Shown here one piece after another: positions 1-5,805 of a DNA stretch of 7,576 nt. Each line of letters starts with the position of its first letter. Position 1 is the stretch's first letter. The notes under the pieces are model-generated. The model was given only the letters and a program-made list of their open reading frames with translations. It was not told the DNA's origin and did no database searches. The DNA comes from Pigmentiphaga sp. (GTDB lineage: Bacteria; Pseudomonadota; Gammaproteobacteria; Burkholderiales; Burkholderiaceae_B): contig JALOAI010000061.1 in assembly GCA_023228945.1 (NCBI GenBank), forward strand, positions 1 through 7,576, given 5' to 3'. Both the position numbers and the translations under genes were made by a program.

Positions 1-104
1 CCGCGATCGACCTCGATCGCAAGGTGCTGGCCGACATGGCCGTGCGCGACAAGGCCGGCTTCGCGGCCGTGGTGCAGCAGGCCAAGGCTGCCCTGGCGGC
101 CTGA
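1..104 (+). CDS. rplT: 50S ribosomal protein L20, C-terminal end (partial)
   Basis: Only the last 33 residues are in the window, read from base 3 and ending at TGA 102-104. The tail contains DRKVLADMAVRDKAGF followed by an alanine/lysine-rich end, which matches the C-terminus of bacterial L20. L20 binds 23S rRNA early in assembly of the large ribosomal subunit. In many bacteria it is the last gene of infC-rpmI-rplT and lies directly upstream of pheST, which is the arrangement here. The 5' part lies outside the window, so nothing can be said about its start or regulation. Identification is secure from the tail sequence plus the position before pheS. Confidence 0.93.
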   Translation, partial: AIDLDRKVLADMAVRDKAGFAAVVQQAKAALAA

Positions 105-160
105 TCGGTTTTTCCGGATCGGCAAGGACGCCACGTTGGTGATCCGATGCCATCGCATGC

Positions 161-195
161 AACGGGGCTGTGATATACAGCCCCGTTTGTCTTTC
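161..195 (+). terminator. Hairpin with T-rich tail between rplT and pheS (terminator or attenuator)
   Basis: AACGGGGCTG (161-170) pairs perfectly with CAGCCCCGTT (178-187) across a 7-base loop, and the T-rich run TTTGTCTTT follows. This is the form of an intrinsic terminator, although the T-tract is interrupted. It lies 37 bases upstream of the pheS start. It may end most rplT transcripts, or act as a partial terminator that sets how much transcription reaches pheST. Upstream, CGGATC (115-120) can pair with GATCCG (141-146). No phenylalanine-rich leader peptide like enterobacterial pheM is visible here. Confidence 0.6.
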
Positions 196-231
196 CGGGC
201 CGCCCCCGGCCGGCTCGCCTAGGAGTGCTAG

Positions 232-1260
232 ATGTCTTCCCAGCTCGATATCCTGATCGATGAGGCGGCGCAGGCTTTTGCCGCGGCCGCCGATTCCGCC
301 GCCCTCGAAAACGCCAAGGCCCGTTTCCTGGGCAAGCAGGGCGCCATCACGGAACAGCTCAAGGGGCTGGCCAAGCTCGAGCCCGAAGCCAAGCGCGAGG
401 CTGGGGCGCGCATCAATCAGGCCAAGGCGCGCATCGAAGATCTTCTCGGCCAGCGCCGGCAGGGCCTGGCCGACGCCCAATTGCAGGCGCGGCTGGCCGA
501 AGAAACCATCGATGTCAGCCTGCCGGGTCGCGGCCGCGGCATGGGCGGCGTGCATCCGGTCATGCGCACCTGGCAACGCGTGGAGGAAATCTTCCACTCC
601 ATCGGTTTCGACGTGGCCGACGGCCCCGAAATCGAGAACGACTGGACCAACTTCACCGCGCTGAACAATCCCGAAAACCACCCCGCGCGCTCGATGCAGG
701 ATACTTTCTACGTCGACATGCAAGACGAGCAGGGCCTGCCGCTGCTGCTGCGTACGCATACCAGCCCGATGCAGGTACGTTACGCCCGCATGCACCAGCC
801 GCCCATCAAAGTGATCGCGCCGGGTCGCACCTACCGGGTCGATAGCGATGCCACCCACTCGCCCATGTTCCATCAGGTCGAGGGCTTGTGGATCGCCGAA
901 GACATTTCGTTTGCCGACCTGAAAGGGGTGTACACGCATTTCCTGCGGCGCTTTTTCGAGAGCGACGATCTCATCGTGCGTTTCCGGCCCTCGTTTTTCC
1001 CCTTCACCGAGCCCTCGGCCGAGATCGACATGATGTTCACCGAAGGTCCCAACAAAGGGCGTTGGCTCGAAATCTCGGGCAGCGGCCAGGTGCACCCCAC
1101 GGTGGTGCGCAATTTCGGCCTCGATCCCGAGCGCTACATGGGCTTTGCCTTCGGCTCCGGGCTCGAGCGCCTGACCATGTTGCGCTACGGCGTCAACGAC
1201 CTGCGCCAGTTCTACGAAGGCGACCTGCGCTTCCTGCGCCAGTTCAACCTGTCTCTCTGA
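232..1260 (+). CDS. pheS: Phenylalanine--tRNA ligase alpha subunit
   Basis: This is the catalytic subunit of the cytoplasmic (alpha-beta)2 phenylalanyl-tRNA synthetase, which joins phenylalanine to tRNA-Phe using ATP. The product is 342 residues, slightly longer than the roughly 327 of E. coli. Residues 1-90 form the charged, alanine-rich N-terminal coiled coil that contacts tRNA. The class II core follows, with HTSPMQVRYARM from residue 176, GRTYRVDSDATHSPMFHQ from 198 and motif 3 in MGFAFGSGLERL from 303. Ala306 in that motif is the counterpart of E. coli PheS Ala294, which shapes the phenylalanine pocket, so a normal pocket is predicted. The ATG at 232 has a strong ribosome binding site, AGGAG at 221-225, six bases upstream. 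pheT begins 12 bases after the stop, so the two are cotranscribed. Confidence 0.98.
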   Translation: MSSQLDILIDEAAQAFAAAADSAALENAKARFLGKQGAITEQLKGLAKLEPEAKREAGARINQAKARIEDLLGQRRQGLADAQLQARLAEETIDVSLPGRGRGMGGVHPVMRTWQRVEEIFHSIGFDVADGPEIENDWTNFTALNNPENHPARSMQDTFYVDMQDEQGLPLLLRTHTSPMQVRYARMHQPPIKVIAPGRTYRVDSDATHSPMFHQVEGLWIAEDISFADLKGVYTHFLRRFFESDDLIVRFRPSFFPFTEPSAEIDMMFTEGPNKGRWLEISGSGQVHPTVVRNFGLDPERYMGFAFGSGLERLTMLRYGVNDLRQFYEGDLRFLRQFNLSL

Positions 1261-1272
1261 GGTATCCCGGTC

Positions 1273-3681
1273 ATGCAAATCCCTGAATCCTGGTTGCGCG
1301 CTTTCGTCGATCCCGATCTCGATACCGACGCGCTGGCGCATCGCCTGACCATGGCCGGCCTCGAGGTGGAAGAGGCCGAACCCGCGGTACCACCATTCTC
1401 GGGCGTGGTGGTGGCGCGCATCGTCGAGATCGCACCGCACCCCGATGCCGACAAACTGCGCGTATGCCGGGTCGACGACGGCGGCGCTGAACGATTGCAG
1501 ATCGTTTGCGGCGCGCCCAACGCCGCCGCGGGTCTGGTGGTGCCGCTGGCGCGCATCGGCGCCGAGCTACCCGGCGGCATGGCCATCGGCAAGGCCAAAA
1601 TGCGTGGCGTGGAGTCTTTCGGCATGCTGTGCTCGGCGCGCGAACTCGGCCTCTCGCAGGATCATGGCGGTTTGCTCGAGCTCGACGCGGCCTTGGTGCC
1701 GGGCACGCCTTTGCGTCAAGCCCTCTCGCTGGACGACACGATTTTTACCCTCAAGCTCACACCCAACAAGGCCGATTGCCTGTCGGTGCTCGGCGTAGCG
1801 CGCGAGGTCGCCGCGCTCACCGGCGCGCCGTTGCGCGTGCCGGCGATGCCGGCGGTGGCCGCCACGCTGTCCGAAGTCCTGCCCGTACGCATCGAGGCCG
1901 CCGACCTTTGCGGCCGCTTCGCGGGGCGGGTGATCCGCGGTGTCGACGCCCGCGCCGCCACGCCCGAGTACATCCGCACCCGTCTCGAGCGCGCCGGCCA
2001 GCGGTCGATCTCGGCCCTGGTGGATATCTCCAACTACGTCATGCTGGAACTGGGCCGGCCCTCCCACGTGTTCGATCTCGACAAGATCCATGGCGGCATC
2101 ACGGTACGCTGGGCCCGCGCAGGCGAAAGCCTCGAACTGCTCAACGGCCAGACCGTCACGCTCGATGGCCAGGTCGGTGTCGTCGCCGACGAGCGCACCG
2201 TGGAAAGCCTGGCGGGCATCATGGGCGGCGAATCCACCGCCGTCAGCCTGGACACCACCAACATTTACGTCGAAGGCGCCTTCTGGTGGCCGGAGGCGGT
2301 TGCCGGCCGGTCGCGCCGCTTCAATTTCAGCACCGACGCCGGCCATCGTTTCGAACGGGGTGTAGACGCGGAGTCCATTCCCGAACACCTCGAGTACCTC
2401 ACACAATTGATTTTGGACGTGTGCGGCGGCCAGGCCGGCCCTCTCGACGACCAGATCACCGCGCTGCCCGAGCGCAAACCGGTGCGCATGCGGATCGCGC
2501 GCTGCCAACGCGTGCTGGGCGTCGCGGTGCCGGTCGACGAAATGGCCTCGATCTTCGAACGCCTGGGCCTGGCATACGTGCGCGACGACGAAGCCTTTAC
2601 CGTGACGCCGCCGTCGTATCGCTTCGATATCGAAATCGAAGAAGACCTCATCGAAGAGGTGGCGCGGCTCTATGGCTTCGAGCGCCTGCCCGATGCGCCG
2701 CCGGTCGCGCCGGCCCTGATGCGTGAGGCTCCGGAAGGCTTGCGCTCGCCGCACGCACTGCGGCACGCGATGGCGGCCCTCGATTACCAGGAGGTGGTCA
2801 ACTTCAGCTTCGTCGAATCCGCCTGGGAAACCGATCTGGCCGGCAATGCCGATCCGATCCGTCTGCTCAACCCCATCGCCTCCCACTTGGCGGTGATGCG
2901 CAGCAGCCTGATCGGCGGGTTGCTCGAAAACGTGCGCTACAACGCCAATCGCAAGCAGCCGCGGGTACGGGTATTCGAACTGGGCCGGATCTACCGCCGC
3001 AATCGCAGCCTGGCCGATGGCCCTCTCCAGGTGGCGGGGGTCGAGCAGCCCCTCAGACTGGCCGGCATGGCCTGGGGGTCCGTCTGGCCCGAGCAATGGA
3101 GTGCCGATAGCCGGCGGCCCGTGGATTTCTACGATCTCAAGGCCGACCTCGAAGCGCTGGCGGGGGCGGCCGCGCACCGCCTGCGATTCATGGCCGACGT
3201 GCATCCGGCCCTGCACCCCGGGCGCGCGGCACGCATCGAGCTCGACGGCGAAACCCTGGGCTGGATCGGTGAGCTGCATCCCCGCTGGGTGCAACAGGCC
3301 GAGCTCAATCGCGCCCCGGTGGTATTCGAAGTCGATGCCCACCGCTTGATGCGCCTGGCCATGCCCACCGTCACCGAGCTGTCGCGCCAGCCATCGGTAC
3401 AGCGCGATCTGGCGTTGTGGGTGGACGAAACCGTGTCTTATCAGGCCATGCGTGAAACCATCGAGCGCTTGCGCTCCGAGGCCGGCATGGAGATCGTCAA
3501 ACACGTTGCGCTATTCGACGTATGGCGGGATAAGTCATTGTCAGCAAAAGAAAAAAGTCTTGCCTTCCGGTTCTGGCTACAGGATACTCGAGTTACTCTC
3601 GACGACAGCGTCGTCGAAGCTTGCATGGCTCGCATCATCGCCGCTCTGGCCGAGGCCCATGGGTCGCGGCTGCGGGTGTAA
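1273..3681 (+). CDS. pheT: Phenylalanine--tRNA ligase beta subunit
   Basis: This subunit binds tRNA-Phe and edits mischarged Tyr-tRNA-Phe. It has 802 residues, close to the usual 795. The order is standard: an N-terminal region beginning MQIPESWLRAFVDPDLDTD; an EMAP-like OB-fold tRNA-binding domain at about 40-150; the B3/B4 editing domain at about 210-390; a B5 domain with PSYRFDIEIEEDLIEEVARL around 447-466; an inactive synthetase-like core at about 490-690; and a C-terminal ferredoxin-fold anticodon-binding domain at about 708-802. In the editing domain Gly318 (GIMGGE), Glu334 and Thr354/Ala356 (TDAGHRFERG) are present at the numbers I recall for the E. coli editing site, so proofreading should be intact. 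The likely ribosome binding site, GAGGT at 1259-1263, overlaps the pheS stop. The last coding stretch (3529-3597) has unusually A/T-rich third positions; a candidate ihfA promoter lies there. Confidence 0.98.
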   Translation: MQIPESWLRAFVDPDLDTDALAHRLTMAGLEVEEAEPAVPPFSGVVVARIVEIAPHPDADKLRVCRVDDGGAERLQIVCGAPNAAAGLVVPLARIGAELPGGMAIGKAKMRGVESFGMLCSARELGLSQDHGGLLELDAALVPGTPLRQALSLDDTIFTLKLTPNKADCLSVLGVAREVAALTGAPLRVPAMPAVAATLSEVLPVRIEAADLCGRFAGRVIRGVDARAATPEYIRTRLERAGQRSISALVDISNYVMLELGRPSHVFDLDKIHGGITVRWARAGESLELLNGQTVTLDGQVGVVADERTVESLAGIMGGESTAVSLDTTNIYVEGAFWWPEAVAGRSRRFNFSTDAGHRFERGVDAESIPEHLEYLTQLILDVCGGQAGPLDDQITALPERKPVRMRIARCQRVLGVAVPVDEMASIFERLGLAYVRDDEAFTVTPPSYRFDIEIEEDLIEEVARLYGFERLPDAPPVAPALMREAPEGLRSPHALRHAMAALDYQEVVNFSFVESAWETDLAGNADPIRLLNPIASHLAVMRSSLIGGLLENVRYNANRKQPRVRVFELGRIYRRNRSLADGPLQVAGVEQPLRLAGMAWGSVWPEQWSADSRRPVDFYDLKADLEALAGAAAHRLRFMADVHPALHPGRAARIELDGETLGWIGELHPRWVQQAELNRAPVVFEVDAHRLMRLAMPTVTELSRQPSVQRDLALWVDETVSYQAMRETIERLRSEAGMEIVKHVALFDVWRDKSLSAKEKSLAFRFWLQDTRVTLDDSVVEACMARIIAALAEAHGSRLRV
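3560..3588 (+). promoter_or_regulatory. Candidate sigma-70 promoter for ihfA inside the pheT 3' end
   Basis: TTGCCT (3560-3565, 4 of 6 to TTGACA) and GATACT (3583-3588, 4 of 6 to TATAAT) are separated by exactly 17 bases. The site lies in a stretch of pheT where 15 of 23 codons (3529-3597) end in A or T, unlike the rest of the gene. The predicted transcript would start near 3595 and carry a perfect 7-bp hairpin near its 5' end (CGACGAC 3600-3606 with GTCGTCG 3610-3616). In E. coli ihfA is known to have its own promoter near the end of pheT, so the location is plausible. The individual boxes are only moderate matches. Confidence 0.35.
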
Positions 3682-3788
3682 GGCCACGCATTCCTCCCAC
3701 TCTTCTTGTATTACCGCTTGTGTCAGTGACTCTTCCAGATCGTTTTTCCGAACCCCTGCATGCGCTACCGGCGCCCGAGGGGCGGACC

Positions 3789-4136
3789 GTGACCAAGGCC
3801 GAGCTGGCCGAATTCCTGTTCGAACGCGTCGGTCTCAACAAGCGCGAGGCCAAAGACATGGTCGAAGCGTTTTTCGACGAGATCCGGCTCTCGCTGGAAC
3901 AGGGCGAGGCGGTCAAGCTGTCCGGTTTCGGCAATTTCCAGGTGCGCGACAAACCCCAGCGTCCGGGCCGAAATCCCAAAACTGGCGAGGTCATTCCCAT
4001 CGCGGCCCGGCGTGTCGTGACCTTCCACGCCAGCCAAAAACTCAAATCTCTCGTCGAACAGGCGCCGCGCGACGCGGCCGACGCCGCCGCGGCGGTCGAG
4101 GCCGCGGTGCCAGGCACCCGACAATCCCTTGGTTAA
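3789..4136 (+). CDS. ihfA: Integration host factor subunit alpha
   Basis: IHF is an alpha/beta heterodimer that binds specific sites and bends DNA sharply, acting in nucleoid structure, transcription, recombination and replication. From GTG 3789 the product has 115 residues. It begins VTKAELAEFLFERVGLNKRE, which aligns with the E. coli IhfA start (MALTKAE). It has the HU/IHF core KLSGFGNF (43-50), the DNA-inserting arm RPGRNPKTGE (58-67) with intercalating Pro63 (E. coli Pro65), and ARRVVTFHASQKLKS (73-87). A roughly 20-residue alanine-rich tail extends beyond the E. coli protein. This GTG is chosen because GAGGGG (3777-3782) sits six bases upstream. The frame stays open upstream, so GTG 3720 or 3726 would add 23 or 21 residues, but those lack a clear ribosome binding site. 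The gene follows pheT after 106 bases and precedes merR by 18. Confidence 0.93.
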   Translation: MTKAELAEFLFERVGLNKREAKDMVEAFFDEIRLSLEQGEAVKLSGFGNFQVRDKPQRPGRNPKTGEVIPIAARRVVTFHASQKLKSLVEQAPRDAADAAAAVEAAVPGTRQSLG

Positions 4137-4154
4137 TCCTCAACAGGAAGGCTC

Positions 4155-4538
4155 ATGACGCGTTCGGAAACGGGCACGGTGCTACCGCCTATTCCCGCCA
4201 AGCGCTACTTCACCATTGGTGAGGTCGCCGAACTCTGCGGTGTCAAACCCCATGTCCTGCGCTACTGGGAGCAGGAGTTCACCCAGCTCAAGCCGGTCAA
4301 GCGCAGCGGCAACCGCCGTTATTACCAGCACCACGAAGTGCTGCTGATCCGCCGCATCCGTGAACTCCTCTACGAGCAGGGATTCACGATCAGCGGCGCG
4401 CGCAACCGCTTGAGCGATCCCGATGGCAAGCCCATCGAAGAGTCGCTGTCGATCGCCAAATCGCACCTGCGCGAACTGCGCAACGAGCTTTCCGAACTCT
4501 CGCAGCGTCTGACCGTCGCTTTGCGGGAGCCAAGCTGA
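4155..4538 (+). CDS. MerR-family transcriptional regulator, minimal form
   Basis: This is a 127-residue DNA-binding protein. After a 16-residue lead comes the MerR winged helix-turn-helix: YFTIGEVAELCGVKPHVLRY (18-37), the WEQEF segment, then the wing around SGNRRYY (51-57). A helical region (about 60-85) is followed by a charged, leucine-rich segment (about 92-125) likely to form the antiparallel dimerisation coiled coil. There is no C-terminal effector domain, and Cys28 is the only cysteine, so it is not a mercury- or copper-type metal sensor of the usual kind. The ligand is unknown. A strong ribosome binding site (AGGAAGG, 4145-4151) supports ATG 4155. It lies 18 bases after ihfA and ends the operon before a terminator. 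MerR genes directly after ihfA recur in beta- and gammaproteobacteria, which suggests a housekeeping link rather than an acquired resistance role. Confidence 0.9.
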   Translation: MTRSETGTVLPPIPAKRYFTIGEVAELCGVKPHVLRYWEQEFTQLKPVKRSGNRRYYQHHEVLLIRRIRELLYEQGFTISGARNRLSDPDGKPIEESLSIAKSHLRELRNELSELSQRLTVALREPS

Positions 4539-4552
4539 AACTCGCGGTGATC

Positions 4553-4574
4553 CCCGGCTCAGCCGGGTTTTTTT
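4553..4574 (+). terminator. Rho-independent terminator of the pheST-ihfA-merR operon
   Basis: CCCGGC (4553-4558) pairs with GCCGGG (4562-4567) around the three-base loop TCA, and seven T residues follow at 4568-4574. It begins 15 bases after the merR stop. The stem is short but entirely G-C, and the uninterrupted T-run makes this a convincing intrinsic terminator. Confidence 0.85.
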
Positions 4575-4577
4575 GCC

Positions 4578-4657
4578 GCCGGGCCGCCCCAAGGCAAAAA
4601 GCCCCCTCGGGGGGCAGCGCCGCCGCGGTAGCGGCGAGCTTGGGGGTATTTTTTGAC
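4578..4657. repeat. Tandem palindromic repeat, copy A (probable bidirectional terminator)
   Basis: First of two adjacent copies of an approximately 80-base unit starting GCCGGG. An A-tract plus CCCCC (4596-4606) and a GGGGG plus T-rich tail (4642-4654) bracket two inner hairpins: CCCCC/GGGGG around 4602-4614, and CGCCGC (4620-4625) with GCGGCG (4631-4636) around loop GGTA. CCCCAAG (4587-4593) can also pair with CTTGGGG (4639-4645). Hairpins followed by T-tracts occur in both directions, so the unit could stop transcripts coming from merR and from the opposing crotonase gene. The repeat style resembles intergenic elements I recall from Bordetella/Achromobacter-type genomes; this has not been searched. 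Confidence 0.75.
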
Positions 4658-4739
4658 GCCGGGCAGCTCCCAAGGCAAAAAACCCCCTTGGAGGGCAGCG
4701 CCGCCGCTTCAGCGGCAAGCGTGGGGGCCTTTTTTTTGG
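4658..4739. repeat. Tandem palindromic repeat, copy B (probable bidirectional terminator)
   Basis: Second copy, again starting GCCGGG and matching copy A over most of its length with one small length difference. AAAAAA-CCCCC (4677-4687) and GGGGG-CC-TTTTTTTT (4723-4736) flank the inner structures. These are CCCT/AGGG around 4685-4695, and GCCGC (4703-4707) with GCGGC (4712-4716) around loop TTCA. The loop differs from copy A (GGTA) while the stem is kept. Read on the minus strand, the G-C stem is followed by six T residues 75-85 bases past the crotonase stop, so this copy is the nearest terminator for that gene. Confidence 0.75.
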
Positions 4740-4761
4740 CAACTGAAAACGGGGTGGCCGC

Positions 4762-5535
4762 TCAGCGGCCGTGGAACACGGGTGGCCGCTTTTCGCGCCA
4801 AGCCCGCGCGCCTTCGCGCAGATCGTCGGAGTTTGCCGCGGCGGCTTCATCCGCGGCAAACATGGCGGCATCGATGCCGCCATGGCCGATGGCATTCAGA
4901 TGTTTTTTCATGCCCAGCAGCGCCAGCGGCGCCATGCCGGCCAGCGTTTGCGACAAGCTCTCCACGGCTTCGTCGAGTGCCCGCCGGTCGGCCACGACCT
5001 GGGTCAGCAGGCCGCTGGCCAGCATGCCGGCGGCATCGAACGGCTCCGCCAGGAGCAGGATGCGTTTGGCCGTATCCAGTCCCAAGCGCGACACCATGCG
5101 CTCCATGCCGCCCCGATAAAAATGCAGACCCAGCCGGGCGGCGGGTACGAAACCCTTGGCCTGCGCGACGCCAATGCGGAAATCACAAGCCAGGGCAAGA
5201 TCGGTGGCGCCGCCGTACAGGCCGCCATTGATGGCCGCGAGCGTGACCGGCCGCAGCCCTTCCAACCGATCGGCCACGCTGGCGAAGGTGACGGCGGGAT
5301 CGCGCTGGTTGGCGGCAAAGCCGTCCACGTTATAGCCGCTGCAGAAGTGGCGGCCTTCGGCGCATAAGCGCAGCACCAGCACATCGCGAGCGGCATCCAC
5401 GGTATTCAAGTGCTCCGTCAGGGTGGCCAGATCCTGATCGTCGAGCCGGTTGGCGAGCTCCGGGCGGCGCAAGGTGATGGTGGCGAGGCGGCCTTCGATG
5501 GCCAGGGCTGGGGGCAGCCCGGGGGAAGAGGACAT
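4762..5535 (-). CDS. Enoyl-CoA hydratase/isomerase (crotonase) family protein with atypical active site
   Basis: A 257-residue protein of crotonase length. Family landmarks are the first oxyanion-hole segment HFCSGYNVDGF (63-73), the second NGGLYGGATDLALACDFRIG (103-122), a KGFVPAARLGL segment (127-137) and the C-terminal helices ending in REKRPPVF. Crotonases act on acyl-CoA thioesters, stabilising an enolate with two backbone NH groups; Gly109 matches the second of these. By my alignment to rat mitochondrial hydratase, the catalytic glutamates are replaced: Glu144 by Asp112 and Glu164 by Ala132. A classical syn-hydration is therefore doubtful; isomerase, hydrolase or another acyl-CoA role is possible, and the substrate is unknown. 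The ATG at 5535 is preferred over an upstream in-frame ATG (5592) because GGAG (5546-5543) sits seven bases before it and the extra 19 residues look unlike the family. The gene appears monocistronic and is convergent with merR. Confidence 0.88.
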   Translation of the reverse strand: MSSSPGLPPALAIEGRLATITLRRPELANRLDDQDLATLTEHLNTVDAARDVLVLRLCAEGRHFCSGYNVDGFAANQRDPAVTFASVADRLEGLRPVTLAAINGGLYGGATDLALACDFRIGVAQAKGFVPAARLGLHFYRGGMERMVSRLGLDTAKRILLLAEPFDAAGMLASGLLTQVVADRRALDEAVESLSQTLAGMAPLALLGMKKHLNAIGHGGIDAAMFAADEAAAANSDDLREGARAWREKRPPVFHGR

Positions 5536-5604
5536 TGCGTGGCTCCGAAAGCGATGAGTATGCCGGCTGCGCCACGATAAGAGTCGGCGCATGCTGCATG
5601 GCGG

Positions 5605-5633
5605 ATTATATCTTTGGTTTGTATGCCAGATAA
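5605..5633 (-). promoter_or_regulatory. Candidate sigma-70 promoter for the crotonase-family gene
   Basis: On the minus strand a perfect TATAAT lies at 5610-5605, with TTATCT (5633-5628, 3 of 6 to TTGACA) 17 bases upstream. The predicted start near 5598 gives a leader of about 63 bases before ATG 5535. The surrounding DNA is clearly AT-richer than the genes. The weak -35 suggests an activator or low basal activity. The -35 overlaps the 9-base motif noted at 5623-5631. Confidence 0.5.
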
Positions 5634-5746
5634 ATGTTTGTGGTGTCCTTAAATGGGTTTGATCGTCGCTGCCAAAAGGCTGAGGTCATCACGGTCCTGA
5701 AGGGAGCCTTAGGGTAATCGATAGGTAAATAATGAGGATCTGGCAT
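5623..5746. repeat. Inverted pair of a 9-base motif in the divergent intergenic region
   Basis: ATCTGGCAT occurs on the plus strand at 5738-5746 and on the minus strand at 5631-5623. A shorter inverted partner, ATGCCA, follows at 5766-5771, making TGGCAT-N19-ATGCCA with the plus-strand copy. The minus-strand copy overlaps the candidate crotonase -35; the plus-strand copy sits just before TATAAA (5748-5753). This could be a shared operator, but a 9-base match in a 270-base region is not far from chance. Nothing else coding is convincing in 5536-5805. Confidence 0.35.
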
Positions 5747-5747
5747 T

Positions 5748-5753
5748 TATAAA
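5748..5753 (+). promoter_or_regulatory. Possible -10 box for the ABC ATPase gene
   Basis: TATAAA matches the -10 consensus at 5 of 6 and lies 52 bases before the ATPase start, but no convincing -35 is found at 16-18 bases upstream. An alternative is TTGCAT (5762-5767) with TATAGA (5786-5791) at 18 bases, which would leave almost no leader. Either choice is weak, so the promoter may depend on an activator. Confidence 0.22.
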
Positions 5754-5805
5754 AACCTGAATTGCATGCCACAATGTGATTTAGGTATAGAAATCGGTGA
5801 ACGAC

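Noticed and set aside
148..173. Eight-residue leader ORF before pheS as a pheM-like attenuator peptide
   Set aside because: It encodes no phenylalanine and has no clear ribosome binding site, so it cannot be called a phenylalanine-sensing leader peptide.
1506..2726. 406-codon plus-strand frame inside pheT
   Set aside because: It is an out-of-frame reading of pheT, dominated by arginine and alanine, with no domain.
1567..3504. 645-codon open frame antisense to pheT
   Set aside because: It lies opposite a fully conserved pheT. Its composition (Gly/Ala/Arg/His-rich, no recognisable domain) is what a GC-rich gene yields on the opposite strand when third positions avoid A/T. No ribosome binding site or promoter supports it.
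3566..3581. LexA-like box before ihfA (E. coli ihfA has been linked to the SOS response)
   Set aside because: CCGG-N8-ACAG is the nearest match to CTGT-N8-ACAG; the left half fails at two of four positions, so no SOS box is claimed.
4538..4762. tRNA gene or insertion-sequence end between merR and the crotonase gene
   Set aside because: No cloverleaf, T-loop consensus, transposase frame or target-site duplication is seen. The inverted repeats there are explained by the terminator and the two palindromic repeat units.
5634..5717. 27-codon ORF in the divergent intergenic region (ATG 5634 to TAA 5717)
   Set aside because: It has no ribosome binding site, mixed third-position composition and no recognisable similarity. 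An overlapping 15-residue frame from ATG 5653 is equally unsupported.
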